In this document: positions 29,001 through 42,600 of the stretch, in pieces
How positions within the stretch are numbered: position 1 is the stretch's first letter
How the letters are laid out: the number at the start of each line of letters is the position of its first letter
Assembly (NCBI RefSeq): GCF_026212465.1
Contig: NC_080060.1
Coordinates: 21,073,506 to 21,137,505, forward strand
DNA length: 64,000 bases
Origin: Amaranthus tricolor
Lineage: Eukaryota > Streptophyta > Magnoliopsida > Caryophyllales > Amaranthaceae
Direction: 5' to 3'
Translations under genes and position numbers: made by a program
The notes under the pieces: model-generated
What the model was told of the DNA's origin: nothing
The model's database searches: none
What the model saw: only the letters and a program-made list of their open reading frames with translations

Positions 29001-32000
29001 AGCCTAAAAAACTCATAAAATCGCAACTTAGCACGTAATTTCTAGCATATGACTATGATTTTCAATTTTAACCACTTCTACACAATAATATATACCAAAT
29101 AGTGATGTGTGCCAAGTTTCGTGCGAAACACACCAAGTTTGACTAACTTTATTCGCGAAAGTCCGAAAAAAGTTTAAAACCACATAAAATCGCAACTTAA
29201 CACGTAATTTCTAGCAAATGACTATGAGTTTCATTTCTAACCACTTCAACACAATTATATATACCAAATAGTGTATTGTGCCAAGTTTCATGCAATACAA
29301 ACCAAGTTTGAGATACTTTATGCACGAAAGTACTAAAAAAGCTTAAAAACCTTTAAAATCGCAACTTAGCACATAATTTCTAGCATATGATATGATTTTC
29401 AATTCTAAGCACTTCAACAAAACAGTATATACGAAATAGTGTTGTGTGCCAAGTTTCGTGCAAAACAAACCAAGTAGTGTTGTGTGGCAAGTTTGTGCAA
29501 AATAATCCAAGTTTGAGATACTTTATGCGCGAAAGTGCCAAAAAAGCTTAAAAACCCTTAAAATCGGAACGTAGCACGTAATTTGTAGCATATAACTATG
29601 ATTTTGAATTCTAACCACTTCTACACAATAGTATATACGAAATAGTGTTGTGTGCCAAGTTTCGTGCAGTGTTGTGTGCCAAGTTTGAGATACTTTATGC
29701 GCGAAAGTGCCAAAAAAGCTCTTTGCACGCAATTTCTAGTATATGACTAGGTTTTTAAATTATAACCACTTCAACAAAATAATTTATACCAAATCGTGTT
29801 ATGTGCCAAGTTTGTGCAAAACAAACCAAGTTTGAGATACTTTAAGCGCGAAAGTGCCAAAAAAGCTTAAAAACCCTTAAAATCGCAACTTAGCACGTAA
29901 TTTGTAGCATATAACTATAATTTTAAATTCTAACCACTTCAACTCAATAATATATACAAAGTAGTGTTGTGTACTATTATTTTCAATTTTTATCACTTCT
30001 ACACAATAATATATACCAACTAGTGATGTGTGCCAAATTTCGAGCAAAACACACCAAGTTTGACCAACTTTATTCGCAAAAATCCGAAAAAAGTTTAAAA
30101 CCACAGAAAAATCGAAACTTAGCACGTAATTTCTAGCATATGACTATGAGTTTCATTTCTAACCACTTTAACACAATAATATATAACAAATAGTGCATTG
30201 TGCCAAGTTTCGTGCAATATAAACCAAGTTTGAGATACTTTTTGCACGAAAGTGCTAAAAAAGTTTAAAAACCTTTAAAATCGCAACTTAGCACGTAATT
30301 TCAAGAATATGACTATGATTTTAAATTCTAACCACCTCAACACAATAATATATACCAAATACTGTTTTGTACCAAGTTTCGTGCAAAACAAACCAAGTTT
30401 GAGATACTTTATGTGCGAAAGTGTCAAAAATGCAAAAAAACCCAAAAAATTGCAACTTCGCACGTAATTTCTAGCATATGACTAACACTTTCATTTCAAA
30501 CCACTTCAACACAATAGTATATAGGAAATAGTTTTGTGTGCCAAGTTTCGTGCAAAACAAACGAAGTTTGAGATACTTTATGCGCGAAAGTGCAAAAAAA
30601 GCTTAAAAAACCCTTAAAATTGCAACTTAGCACGCAATGTCTAGTATATGTCTAGGTTTTTAAATTCTAACCACTTCAACACAATAATTTATACCAAATA
30701 GTGTTGTGTGGTAAGTTGTGCAATACAAACCAAGTTTGACATACTTTATGCGCAAAAGTGCCAAAAAAGCTTAAAAACTCTTAATATCGCAACTTAGCAC
30801 GTAATTTGTAGCATATAATTATAATTTTAAATTCTAACAACTTCAACTCAATAATATATACGAATTAGTGTTGTGTACTATGTTTCGTGCAAAACAAACC
30901 AAGTTGAGATACTTTATGCGCGAAAGTGCCAAAAAAGCTTAAAAACCCATAAAATCGTAACTTAGCACATAATTTCTAGCATATGACTATGATTTTTAAT
31001 TTTAACCACTTCATCACAATAATATATACCAAATAGTGTTGTGTGCCAAGTTTGGTGCAAATGACACCAAGTTTGACTTACTTTATGCGCACAAGTCTCA
31101 AAAAAGCTTAAAAAAACACATAAAATCGCAACTTAGCACGTAATTTCTAGCATATGACTATGATTTCCAATTTTTACCACTTCTACACAATAGTATATAC
31201 CAAATAGTGTTGTGTGCCAAGTTTCGTGCAAAACACACCAAGTTTGACCAACTTTATTAGCGAAAGTCCGAAAAAAGTTTAAAACCACAGATTATCACAA
31301 CTTAACACGTAATTGCTACCATATGACTAGGAGTTTCATTTCTAACCACTTCAACACAATAATATAAACCAAATAGTGTATTGTGCCAAGTTTTGTGCCA
31401 TACAAACCAAGTATGAGATACTTTATGCACGAAAGTGCAAAAAAAGCTTAAAAACTTTTAAAATCGCAACTCAGCACGTAAATTCAAGAATATGACTATG
31501 ATTTTAAATTCTAACCACCTAAACACAATAATATATACCAAATAGTGTTGTGTGCCAAGTTTCGTGCAAAATAAACCAAGTTTGAGATACTTTATGCGCG
31601 AAAGTGCCAAAAAAGCATAAAAACCTTTAAAAACGCAACTTAGCACGTAATTTGAAGAACATGACTAAGATTTTAAATTCTAACCACCTCAACACAATAA
31701 TATATATCAAATAGTATTGTACCAAGTTTTGTGCAAAACAAACCAAGTTTCAGATACTTTATGCGCGAAAGTGCTAAAAATGCTTAAAAACCCAAAAAAT
31801 CGTAACTTAGATCATAATTTCTAGCATATGACTATGATTTTAAATTCTAACCACTTCAACACAATAGTATATACGAAATAGTGTTGCGTGCCAAGTTTCA
31901 TGCAAAACAAACCAAGTTTGAGATACTTTATGCGCAAAAATGCCAAAAAACCTTAAAAACCCTTAAAATCGGAACTTAGCACGTAATTTGTAGCATATAA

Positions 32001-35000
32001 CTATAATTTTAAATTCTAACCACTTCAACTAAATAATATATACGAAGTAGTTTTGTGTGCTTAGTTTCGTGCAAAACAAACCAAGTTTGAGATACTTTAT
32101 GCACGTAAGTGCCAAAAAAGATTAAAAACCCATAAAATCGTAACTCAGCAGATAATTTCTAGCATATGACTATGATTTTTAATTTTAACCACTTCATCAC
32201 AATAATATATACGAAATAGTGTTGTGTGCCAAGTTTAGTGCAAAACACACCAAGTTTGACTTACTTTATGCGCGCAAGTCCCAAAAAAAGCTTAAAAAAA
32301 CACATAAAATCGCAACTTAGCACGTAATTTCTAACTTATGACTATAATTTTCACTTTTAACCACTTCTACACAAAAATATATACAAAATAGTGTTGTGTG
32401 CCAAGTTTGATGCAAAACACACCAAGTTTGACCAACTTTATTCGCGAAAGTCCGAAAAAAGTTTAAAACCACAGAAAATCGCAACTTAGCACGTAATTTC
32501 TAGCATATGACTATGAGTTTCATTTCTATCCACTTCAACACAATAATATAAACAAAATAGTGTATTGTGCCAAGTTTCGTGCTATAAAAACCAAGTTTGA
32601 GATGCTTTACGCACGAAAGTGCTAAAAAAGCTTAAAAACCTTTAAAATCGCAACTTAGCACGTAATTTCAAGAATATGACTAAGATTTTAAATTCTAACC
32701 ACCTCAACACAATAATATATACCAAAGAGTGTTGTGTTCCAAGTTTCTAGCAAAACAAACCAAGTTTGAGAAACTTTATGCGCGAAAGTGCAAAAAATGC
32801 TTAAAAACCCAAAAAATCGAAACTTAGCACGTAATGTCTAGTATATGACTATTATTTTCAATTCTAACCACTTCAACACAATAGTATATACGAAATAGTG
32901 TTGTGTGCCAAGTTTCATGCAAAACAAAACAAGTTTGAGATACTTTATGCGTGAAAGTGCCAAAAAAGCTTTAAAAATCCTTAAAATCGCAACTTGGCAC
33001 GCAATTTCTAGTATATGACTAGGTTTTTAAATTCTAACCACTTCAACACAATAATTTATACCAAATAGTGTTGTGTGCCAATTTAGGGCAAAACAAACCA
33101 AGTTTGAGATACTTTAAGCGCAAAAGTGCCAAAAAAGCTTAAAAACCCTTAAAATCGTAACTTAGCACGTAATTTGTAGCATATAACTAAAACTTTAACT
33201 TCTAACCACTTCAACTCAATAATATATACGAAGTAGTGTTGTATACTAAATTTAGTGCAAAACAAACCAAGTTGAGATACTTTATGCGCGAAAGTGACAA
33301 AAAAGCTTATCAACCCATAAAATCGTAACTTAGCACATAATTTCTAACATATGACTATGATTTTTAATTTTAACCACTTCATCACAATAATATATACCAA
33401 ATAGTGTTGTGTGCCAAGTTTTTTGCAAAACACACCAAGTTTGATTTACATTATGCGCGCAAGTCCCAAAAAAGCTTAAAAAACACATAAAATCGCAACT
33501 TAGCACGTAATTTCTAGAATATGACTATGATTTTAAATTTTAACCACTTCTACACAATAATATATACCAAGTAGTGTTGTGTGCCAAGTTTCGTGCAAAA
33601 CAAACCAAGTTTGAGATACTTTATGCGCGAAAGTGCCAAAAAAGCTTTAAAAACCCTTAAAATCGGAACTTAGCACGTAATTTGTAGCATATAACTATCA
33701 TTTTAAATTCTAACCACTTCAACTCAATAATATATACGAAGTAGTGTTGTGTGCTAAGTTTCGTGCAAAACAAACCAAGTTTGAAATACTTTATGCGCGA
33801 AAATGCCAAAAAAGCTCAAAAACCCATAAAATCGTAACTTAGCACATAATTTCTAGCATATGACTATGATTTTTAATTTTTACCACTTCATCACAATAAT
33901 ATATACCAAATAGTGTTGTGTGCCAAGTTTGGTGCAAAACACACCAAGTTTGACTTACTTTATGCGCGCAAGTCCAAAAAAAGCTTGAAAAACACATAAA
34001 ATCGCAACTTAGCACGTAATTTCTTGCATATGACTATGATTTTCAATTTGAACCACTTCTACACAATAATATATATACCAAATAGTGTTGTGTGCCAAGT
34101 TTCGTGCAAAACACACCAAGTTTGACCAACTTTATTCGCAAAAGTCCGAAAAAAGTTTAAAACCACAGAAAATCAAAACTTAGCACGTAATTTTTAGCAT
34201 ATGACTATGAGTTTCATTTCTAACCACTTCAACACAAATATATATACCAAATAGTGTATTGTTCCATGTTTCGTGCAATACAAACCAAGTTTGAGATACT
34301 TTATGCACGAAAGTGCTAAAAAAGCTTAAAAACCTTTAAAATCGCAACTTAGCACGTAATTTCAAGAATATGACTATGATTTTAAATTCTAACCACCTCA
34401 ACACAATAATATATACCAAAGAGTGTTGTGTGCCAAGTTTCGTGCAAAACAAACCAAGTTTGAGATACTTTTATGCGCGAAAGTGCCAAAAATGCTTAAA
34501 AACCCAAAAAATCGCCACTTATCACGTAATTTCTAGCATATGACTATGATTTTCAATTCTAACCACTTCAACACAATAGTATACACGAAATAGTGTTGTG
34601 TGCCAAGTTTCGTGCAAAACAAACTAAGTTTGAGATCTTTATGCACGAAAGTGCCAAAAAAGCTTAAAAAACCCTGAAAATCACAACTCAGCACGCAATG
34701 TCTAGTATATGTCTAGGTTTTTAAATTCTAACCACTTCAACACAATAATTTATACCAAATAGTATTGTGTGGAGAGTTTGTGCAAAACAAACCAAGTTTG
34801 AGATACTTTATGCGCGAATGTGCCAAAAAAGTATTAAAAACCCTTAAATTCGGAACTTAGCACGTAATTTGTAGCATATAACTATAATTTTAAATTCTAA
34901 CCACTTCAACTCAATAATATATACGAAGTAGTGTTGTGTGCTAAGTTTCGTGCAAAACGAACTAAGTTTGAGATACTTTATGCGCGAAAGTGCCAAAAAA

Positions 35001-36089
35001 GCTTAAAAACCCATAAAATCGTAACTTAGCACATAATTTCTAGCATATGACTATGATTTTTAAATTTAACCACTTCATCACAATAATATATACCAAATAG
35101 TGTTGTGTGCCAAGTTTGGTGCAAAACACACCAAGTTTGACTTACTTTATGCGCGCAAGTCCCAAAAAAGCTTTAAAAACACATAAAATCGCAACTTAGC
35201 ACGTAATTTCTAGCATATGACTATGATTTTCAATTTTAACCACTTCTACACAATAATATATACCAAATAGTTTTGTGTGCCAAGTTTCGTGCAAAACAAA
35301 CCAAGTTTGAAATACTTTATGCGCGAAAGTGTCAAAAAAGTTAAAAAAACCCTTAAAATCGCAACTTAACACGCAATTTCTAGTATATGACTAGGTTTTT
35401 AAATTCTAACCACTTCAACACAATAATTTATACCAAATAGTGTTGTATGCCAAGTTTTTGCAAAACAAACCAAGTTTGAGATACTTTATGCGCGAAAGTG
35501 CCAAAAAAGCTTAAATCCTCTTAAAATCGAAACTTAGCACGTAATTTGTATCATATAACTATAATTTTAAATTCTAACCACTTCAACTCAATAATATATA
35601 CGAAGTAGTGTTGTGTGCTAAGTTTCGTGCAAAACAAACCAAGTTTGAAATACTTTATGCGCGAAAGTGCCAAAAAAGCTCAAAAACCCATAAAATCGTA
35701 ACTTAGCACATAATTTCTAGCATATGACTATGATTTTTAATTTTAACCACTTCATCACAATAATATATACCAAATAGTGTTGTGTGCCAAGTTTGGTGCA
35801 AAACACACCAAGTTTGACTTACTTTATGCGCGCAAGTCCAAAAAAAGCTTGAAAAACACATAAAATCGCAACTTAGCACGTAACTTCTAGCATATGACTA
35901 TGAGCTTCATTTCTAACCATTTCAACACAATAATATATACCAAATAGTGTCTTTTGCCAAGTTTCTTGTAAGACAAATCAAGTTTGAGATACTCTATGTG
36001 CAAAAGTGCAAAAAAAGCTTAAAAACCCTTAAAATTGCAACTTAGCAAGTAATTTCTAGCATATGACTGATTTTCAATTCTAACCACTT
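17001..36089. repeat. Satellite block D: diverged, 7-mer-like organisation (about 1,183 bp)
   Basis: A monomer subtype marked by TTTGACCAACTTTATTCGCG or a close variant recurs at about 22,639, 23,822, 25,002, 30,062, 31,245 and 32,429. Many steps are about 1,180-1,186 bp (7 monomers); others are 4, 6 or 10 monomers. Other recurring subtypes are TTTGACTTACTTTATGCGCG and GTGCAATACAAACC. Copies differ more than in block A, as expected toward the edge of an array. The array stops inside a monomer at about 36,089, after CTAACCACTTCA. Confidence 0.75.
26500..30710. repeat. Recent 2,107-bp tandem duplication of rearranged satellite
   Basis: The segment from about 26,500 to 28,607 is repeated almost unchanged to about 30,710; minus-strand frames at 27,416/29,523, 27,770/29,877 and 28,168/30,275 are each exactly 2,107 bp apart. 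This length equals about 12.5 monomers because the unit includes chimeric, shortened monomers with junctions near 27,367, 27,561, 27,614 and 27,868, each repeated 2,107 bp downstream. The junctions therefore arose before the duplication. Confidence 0.9.
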
Positions 36090-36811
36090 CACGTTTATCT
36101 ATTGTTGACATGAAAACTTTAATATTTGACTTGATATTTAAGTATATAATTATCTCATTAAAATATGTAACATTTGTTGATTGACTATAAACATATGTGA
36201 TGATCTATTGATAAACTATTTTCCTTATAAAAACCAAAAAAAGAATATACATGTATATCGTTATCTTAACTTAGATGATAATTATTATCACATAATGAAT
36301 AAGCTAATTAATTTAATAATTTTTTAGCGACCTCCTCCCTCTTATTTATTATGTAAGACTTTTAAATTTTTTTTGGTTAGTGTATTATTATTATTTGAAG
36401 TGATATAATATGTAAGAGATGCTACACATAAATATATTATGTTTTATGTTTTTGAATTATCATTTAGTAAATTGTACTATGGCCAGTCCATGTTTTTGGA
36501 GAATCATTTAAAATATTGCACTGTACTTCATATATTAGCATATAATCATCTAATTTTAATATATAATTTTGAAATTATCTTTGAAATATTCTACTATATA
36601 ATTTAAATGATAAAAATGACTTTGGTATGTATAAGTGATGGTAATTTGTTATATAATAAATTATTTATTTACTTTGATAATTATATTATCATAACAAATA
36701 TAAAGATTTAATAACTAAATTTATGTTGTAAATGCATTACTTTTATAAAATAATATTACCATTCATATCAATAAAAAGTTATAGGATCTATGTTTTACAC
36801 GAGAATCTATC
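36090..36811. other. AT-rich unique DNA next to the satellite
   Basis: No gene, RNA or repeat is recognisable. The sequence is strongly AT-rich with scattered stops in all frames. It starts abruptly after a truncated satellite monomer. Confidence 0.6.

Positions 36812-36869
<58 letters not shown>
36812..36869. repeat. (TAA)n microsatellite
   Basis: About 19 uninterrupted trinucleotide units. The poly-Asn or poly-Tyr reading frames crossing it are artefacts. Confidence 0.97.
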
Positions 36870-37421
36870 TGTTTCGGTGATGAAACGAGGAAGTGCAAAA
36901 GACATTTAAATACCTGGATATAAGGTGTAATCGAGGGTAATTGTCAGTATGCTGAAAGAGCTTATGATCCTTCCGTTGATGAGACCTCAAATCCTGCAAT
37001 ACAACGTTTAACCTTGTCCGGGGGGTGATTTCTCGGAAAACCCCTCCGACGCTCAAGTTAGACTGGGAAACAGAATTCAATGAATGTATGATATTGGATG
37101 AAAACAAGATTAACGGATTATAGGATGAGTTCAGATCAATTGAAAGATAGTTGATCAAGAATAAAGATTATAAGTAGGAGGGCAGTGTCTTTTTAGTGGA
37201 GTAATGGTAGGAATATATAAACTTAGTCTGGTGCAAATGATGTATGCAACATGTATTTATAATGGTAGAATGGAGGTTGGATGGTGAACTAATATGGGAA
37301 TCATGGGTATGATGGATAATTAGTAGGTTATGGTGAGTAGTGGGTAATTATTTTAAGAAGTTATTGGACCGAGCTGGGTGGTTAGGGTTTAAATAAATTA
37401 TGAGTTTATTTATTTGACCCC
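36870..37421. repeat. Repeat-derived segment bracketed by TAA microsatellites
   Basis: This 552-bp stretch is much less AT-rich than its surroundings and lies between two same-strand (TAA)n arrays. Near 37,015-37,070 it contains GGGGTGATTTCTCGG followed by CTCCGACGCTCAAGTTAGAC. A diverged version (GGGCTGATGTCCTGG, CTCTGACGCATAAGTCAAAT) occurs near 63,247-63,290. From memory this type of sequence belongs to non-coding parts of plant LTR-type elements, but the family is not certain. Confidence 0.5.

Positions 37422-37495
<74 letters not shown>
37422..37495. repeat. (TAA)n microsatellite
   Basis: About 24 trinucleotide units, same register as the array at 36,812. Confidence 0.97.
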
Positions 37496-39084
<1,589 letters not shown>

Positions 39085-39173
39085 GGTCAACGAAAGTCAA
39101 AAGTAATTAGAAATAGTCAAAGGTCATTTAAGCTGGTCAAAAGTCATTTGGGTTGGTTAATAGTCACTTGACC
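39085..39173. promoter_or_regulatory. Cluster of five W-box-like TTGAC[C/T] motifs upstream of the TBL gene
   Basis: GGTCAA occurs at 39,085 and 39,135, AGTCAA at 39,095 and 39,115 (all TTGACC or TTGACT on the minus strand), and TTGACC at 39,168 on the plus strand. Five matches in 89 bp lie about 450-540 bp before the start codon. WRKY factors bind TTGAC[C/T], so the cluster could regulate the downstream gene. It also looks like degenerate tandem repetition of about 20 bp, so a functional role is inference. Confidence 0.4.
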
Positions 39174-39620
39174 TAAATGGTGTAAACTTGTATACTTTGG
39201 TGGCTGTAATTTACAGAAAAAAAGAACTTCGAAACTGTGATTCACAAAAGCCTTAAACTTGAAAGTTGTTCGTAAATTACATTAAGAATATCACATTTAC
39301 GATAACGTGTTAATTATATATAAATGTGTTATATTAATAAAAATATTCTTTAAGAAAATGATAAATAAAAAAATAAAAAGACTAATGAAAATGTCATTAA
39401 GAAAAGAAGATTAGTAGTGTTATTCGTCGGACATAAGAGCATATGTTACGTTATCCTAACACCCTGAGTCCCTGACCCAAAAATCTAGAGGCAGGCACAG
39501 AACATTAGCACATGAGTCCACTGTAAAGATTATGTCGGCTTCCCAATTCCCACCCATATGGCCATGACCCAACTCAGTCTCACTCCGTTAAATTTACAGA
39601 AAGATTGTTTGTGATTACAG

Positions 39621-42600
39621 ATGTTAGATTCCAACTTCCAAGCAATGAAGTTGTATACCAAAATGTGGGCTCTTCACAAACACAAATCTTCATTACTTAA
39701 ACTATCTGTAATCATCTTGGCCACTTTTTTTGCTCTTAGAGCTTTTCTTTATAATTCCTCTGGATTTCCTCCTGATTCTCCTCTCTTACAAAAACCCACT
39801 TCCATTCAATCCCCATCTCCTGTTTTTCTTCAATCTTTGCCTGAATCTTTACCTAATGTTTCAGAATCCAGAATTGTTGATGAATTGTCACAACAAACAG
39901 GTGAATTTTTCAATCTTTATTATTATATTTTCATTCTAATTCAATCTTGATTTTGTTTTGGTTGTGAATATAGTGTAAATGTGATTAATTTCTTAATTAT
40001 CAATGTTTGGTTGTGAAGAATGATTAAGGATCTGAAAATTTTGTCATTTAGTTGAGAAAGATTAATGGATATTTATTAAATTTCCATTTCAGGAAAATTG
40101 AAGAATGGAATTATTAACCCATTCAAGTTTTTCATGAAAATAGGCATTGGGAAAGAGAAGATCTCATTTTGAGTTCATTATATTGGGACGTTGTTTAGTT
40201 TTCATGGTAGTTATGGGGAATTTTGTCTGTCACTGTCTTTAATAGTTTAATGGTAGTAGTTTTCCTCTTGAAAATGAATTTTATTTAGCTTTTACAGTTT
40301 TGCATGTGAGTTGGTGAGGGATGAGGATGTAGCAACATTTATTATTATTTTTATTAAAAAAAAAAAAATCATCCTAACTATTATTATCTTAATCTATCTA
40401 AAACCTTATCTATGTGATGAAGTTGCTGATGAGGTTTGTTACTAAGCGTCAATCAAAAATTCTTTTTGTTATCGCTAACAAGCATAGATTAGGGAATCAT
40501 ATGATACTCAATTTTTTATCAATTTTTTATTGTGAAAAATGAATCTAGCATAGGGTTCAGGGAAATTCCATTAACTGAATGTTAATTCGAACCATTGTAG
40601 ATATTGGGAGTTATTTGGTTCAAAATGTTACATCCCCTTAACATTGCAATATGAAACAATTGAATATAAGGCCATTTTTTGGTAATTTCTATAACAATGG
40701 TTTGGTTTGAGGTAATAAATTACTCACTTAATAATCAATTTTGTTTACACGATTCCTTTACGAGGAGTCGAGGATCCTCAATTTAGTCTAGTTTCTTTTG
40801 AAGTATCAGTTTTGCTGAATCATTCTACCAAACTTGTAAACAATGAAAGTGTTATTTGATATTTTTGCAGGAAAGTGTGATCTTTTTTCTGGGGAATGGA
40901 TCCCGAATCCATCTGGACCTGCATACATTAATGAAACATGCAATTTCATTGAAGAACATCAAAACTGCATGAAGAATGGAAGGCCAGATTCTGAATATCT
41001 TTATTGGAAGTGGAAACCGAAGAATTGTGAGTTACCAGAGTTCAATGCAATGAGATTTCTTGAGATGATGCAGAACAAAACATGGGCATTTATCGGTGAC
41101 TCGATTTCTCGAAATCATGTGCAATCCTTGATTTGTATGCTATCAAAGGTACATGAACATGTAGTTTGTGTTTTTGTGTGTACAATATGATGATTGATAT
41201 CTATAGTAATTTGAATTCTTTGCTTTCTTTCTTGGCATTGAACTTTTTGACATATGTGCTCGTTACTTGTCGATGCACAACCAAATACCTCTTTGTCTTT
41301 ACTTAAAAGTTCGACTTTGGAGGAATGGAGGACGGGCATGGTGGGCTAGGTTAACAAGAGATTCTTGTTCTCACACGCGACTTATCGATGTATCATATAC
41401 TACTACTGCAGAATTATATTGTGAAAATGCTAGTCTATGATACTTGTACTCACACATAGCTTCATACTACCTCCTTTGAACTGCTCACAAGCAAATTGTT
41501 ATCCTTCAAACTTGTACTTTAAGTCTTCAACCCATGCTTGGCATTTTGAACTGTTATGAAGTATACACTTTTAATATTGGTTGAAAAGAGAATACTGATA
41601 CTTTGTGTATACTTGTATGAAACTGAAGATATTATTTCAACGTCAGAATTCACACACGTGAACCCATGTCCAGCTCTTGTTCTCGATCCAATTACAGATA
41701 TCCAATTTCTAGTTTAATTTGCTCATCAGAGGGAATTAAAATTGAGACTTGAATGCTGAATGACTAATTCTTAAAATGACCCCATCTTCTGGAATAACGC
41801 TTTAGCAATTATTGTTCACGTTGTTTTTGAGGGGTTTCAAATCAATTATAGTGATTCCTAGAGTTATCAGCCGCTATATCCTTTTGTTTTACGCTATATT
41901 ATGCACCATTTCGGCCTTTAATATATGTAGTTTTGCGTAATTAGTTATAGTTATGCATTGACACTAATCACACGAAAACCCACTTGACTATGTTTTTCCA
42001 TATACATAACGAGCAAGAAGTGAAGTTGCACATGATGTTATATACCAAGGGTTGATTGGAAACGACCTTTCTGTTAGTTTTATTACTAACAAGGTAAGGT
42101 TGCTTACATCTACTCTCCCAAACCCTATCCTAGTTGGGAGCCACTTAATGATTTTGGGGTGATGGAATGTCTTTATTGTTGTATAAAGAGCAAGAAGTAA
42201 AACAATACTGTTTGATAAATAGTTACAATGCTAGTATTGCAAATAATAAGAATCAGAAATATTATTAAGTAAGCAACTCTAGTTTTGCTGACTATTCCTT
42301 TATGGAAAAATTGTCGAAAATAAATTAACCTTTCGCTCATCCGCTGTGAATAATTCTACGTTTGGATTATTTTCTAATAATCCAATCTTTATTATGTTTC
42401 TCTCAACATACCCAGTGACCTAAACCATCATAACCTCGCCCCTTGAACCACCACAAATCCACCCCTCTCCTAGCCCATAGGGTATGCTAGGAGCAAATAC
42501 ATATTAAAGATGAGATTCATCATCATCATACCCAGTGTATCCCGCTCATAGAAAACCATGAGCAGGGTCTGGGGAGGAAAGAACGACGGCAGCTCATACC

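Larger units (their letters stand above)
1..36089. repeat. Tandem satellite array, monomer about 169 bp
   Basis: The anchor GTTTGAGATACTTTATGCGC, or close variants, recurs every 168-169 bp (for example GTTTG at 7, 176, 345, 513 and 682) through the whole stretch, giving roughly 210 head-to-tail monomers. Each monomer carries an A-rich block containing AAGCTT (a HindIII site in most copies), then ACTTAGCACGTAATTTCTAG, then CTAACCACTTCAACACAATA, then TATACCAAATAGTGTTGTGT, then GTGCAAAACAAACC. No transposon interrupts it. Size, AT-richness and homogeneity fit a plant centromeric or heterochromatic satellite, but the chromosomal position cannot be read from this window. The array begins before base 1. 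I do not recognise the family. Confidence 0.97.

Noticed and set aside
2477..31646. Many 60-90-aa frames in the satellite, mostly on the minus strand
   Set aside because: They are the same monomer read through one or two repeats. 169 is not a multiple of 3, so the frame rotates at each monomer. No start context, family or promoter supports them.
1..36089. CRISPR-like array of regularly spaced repeats
   Set aside because: Repeat and spacer are not separable; whole 169-bp units are alike, and the genome is a plant's.
1..36089. CENP-B-box-like TTTCGTGCAAAACAAA in the monomer
   Set aside because: It shares TTCG and one A with the CENP-B box but lacks the essential CGGG, so there is no real match.
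1..36089. Telomere-like AAACCCTTAAAA in the monomers
   Set aside because: Only one such block per 169 bp and it is not TTTAGGG; it is part of the satellite.
36732..37158. Poly-Asn and poly-Tyr frames on both strands
   Set aside because: They are translations of the TAA microsatellite.
39730..39939. Overlapping 69-aa frame inside TBL exon 1
   Set aside because: It is the second reading frame of the signal-anchor and stem coding sequence.
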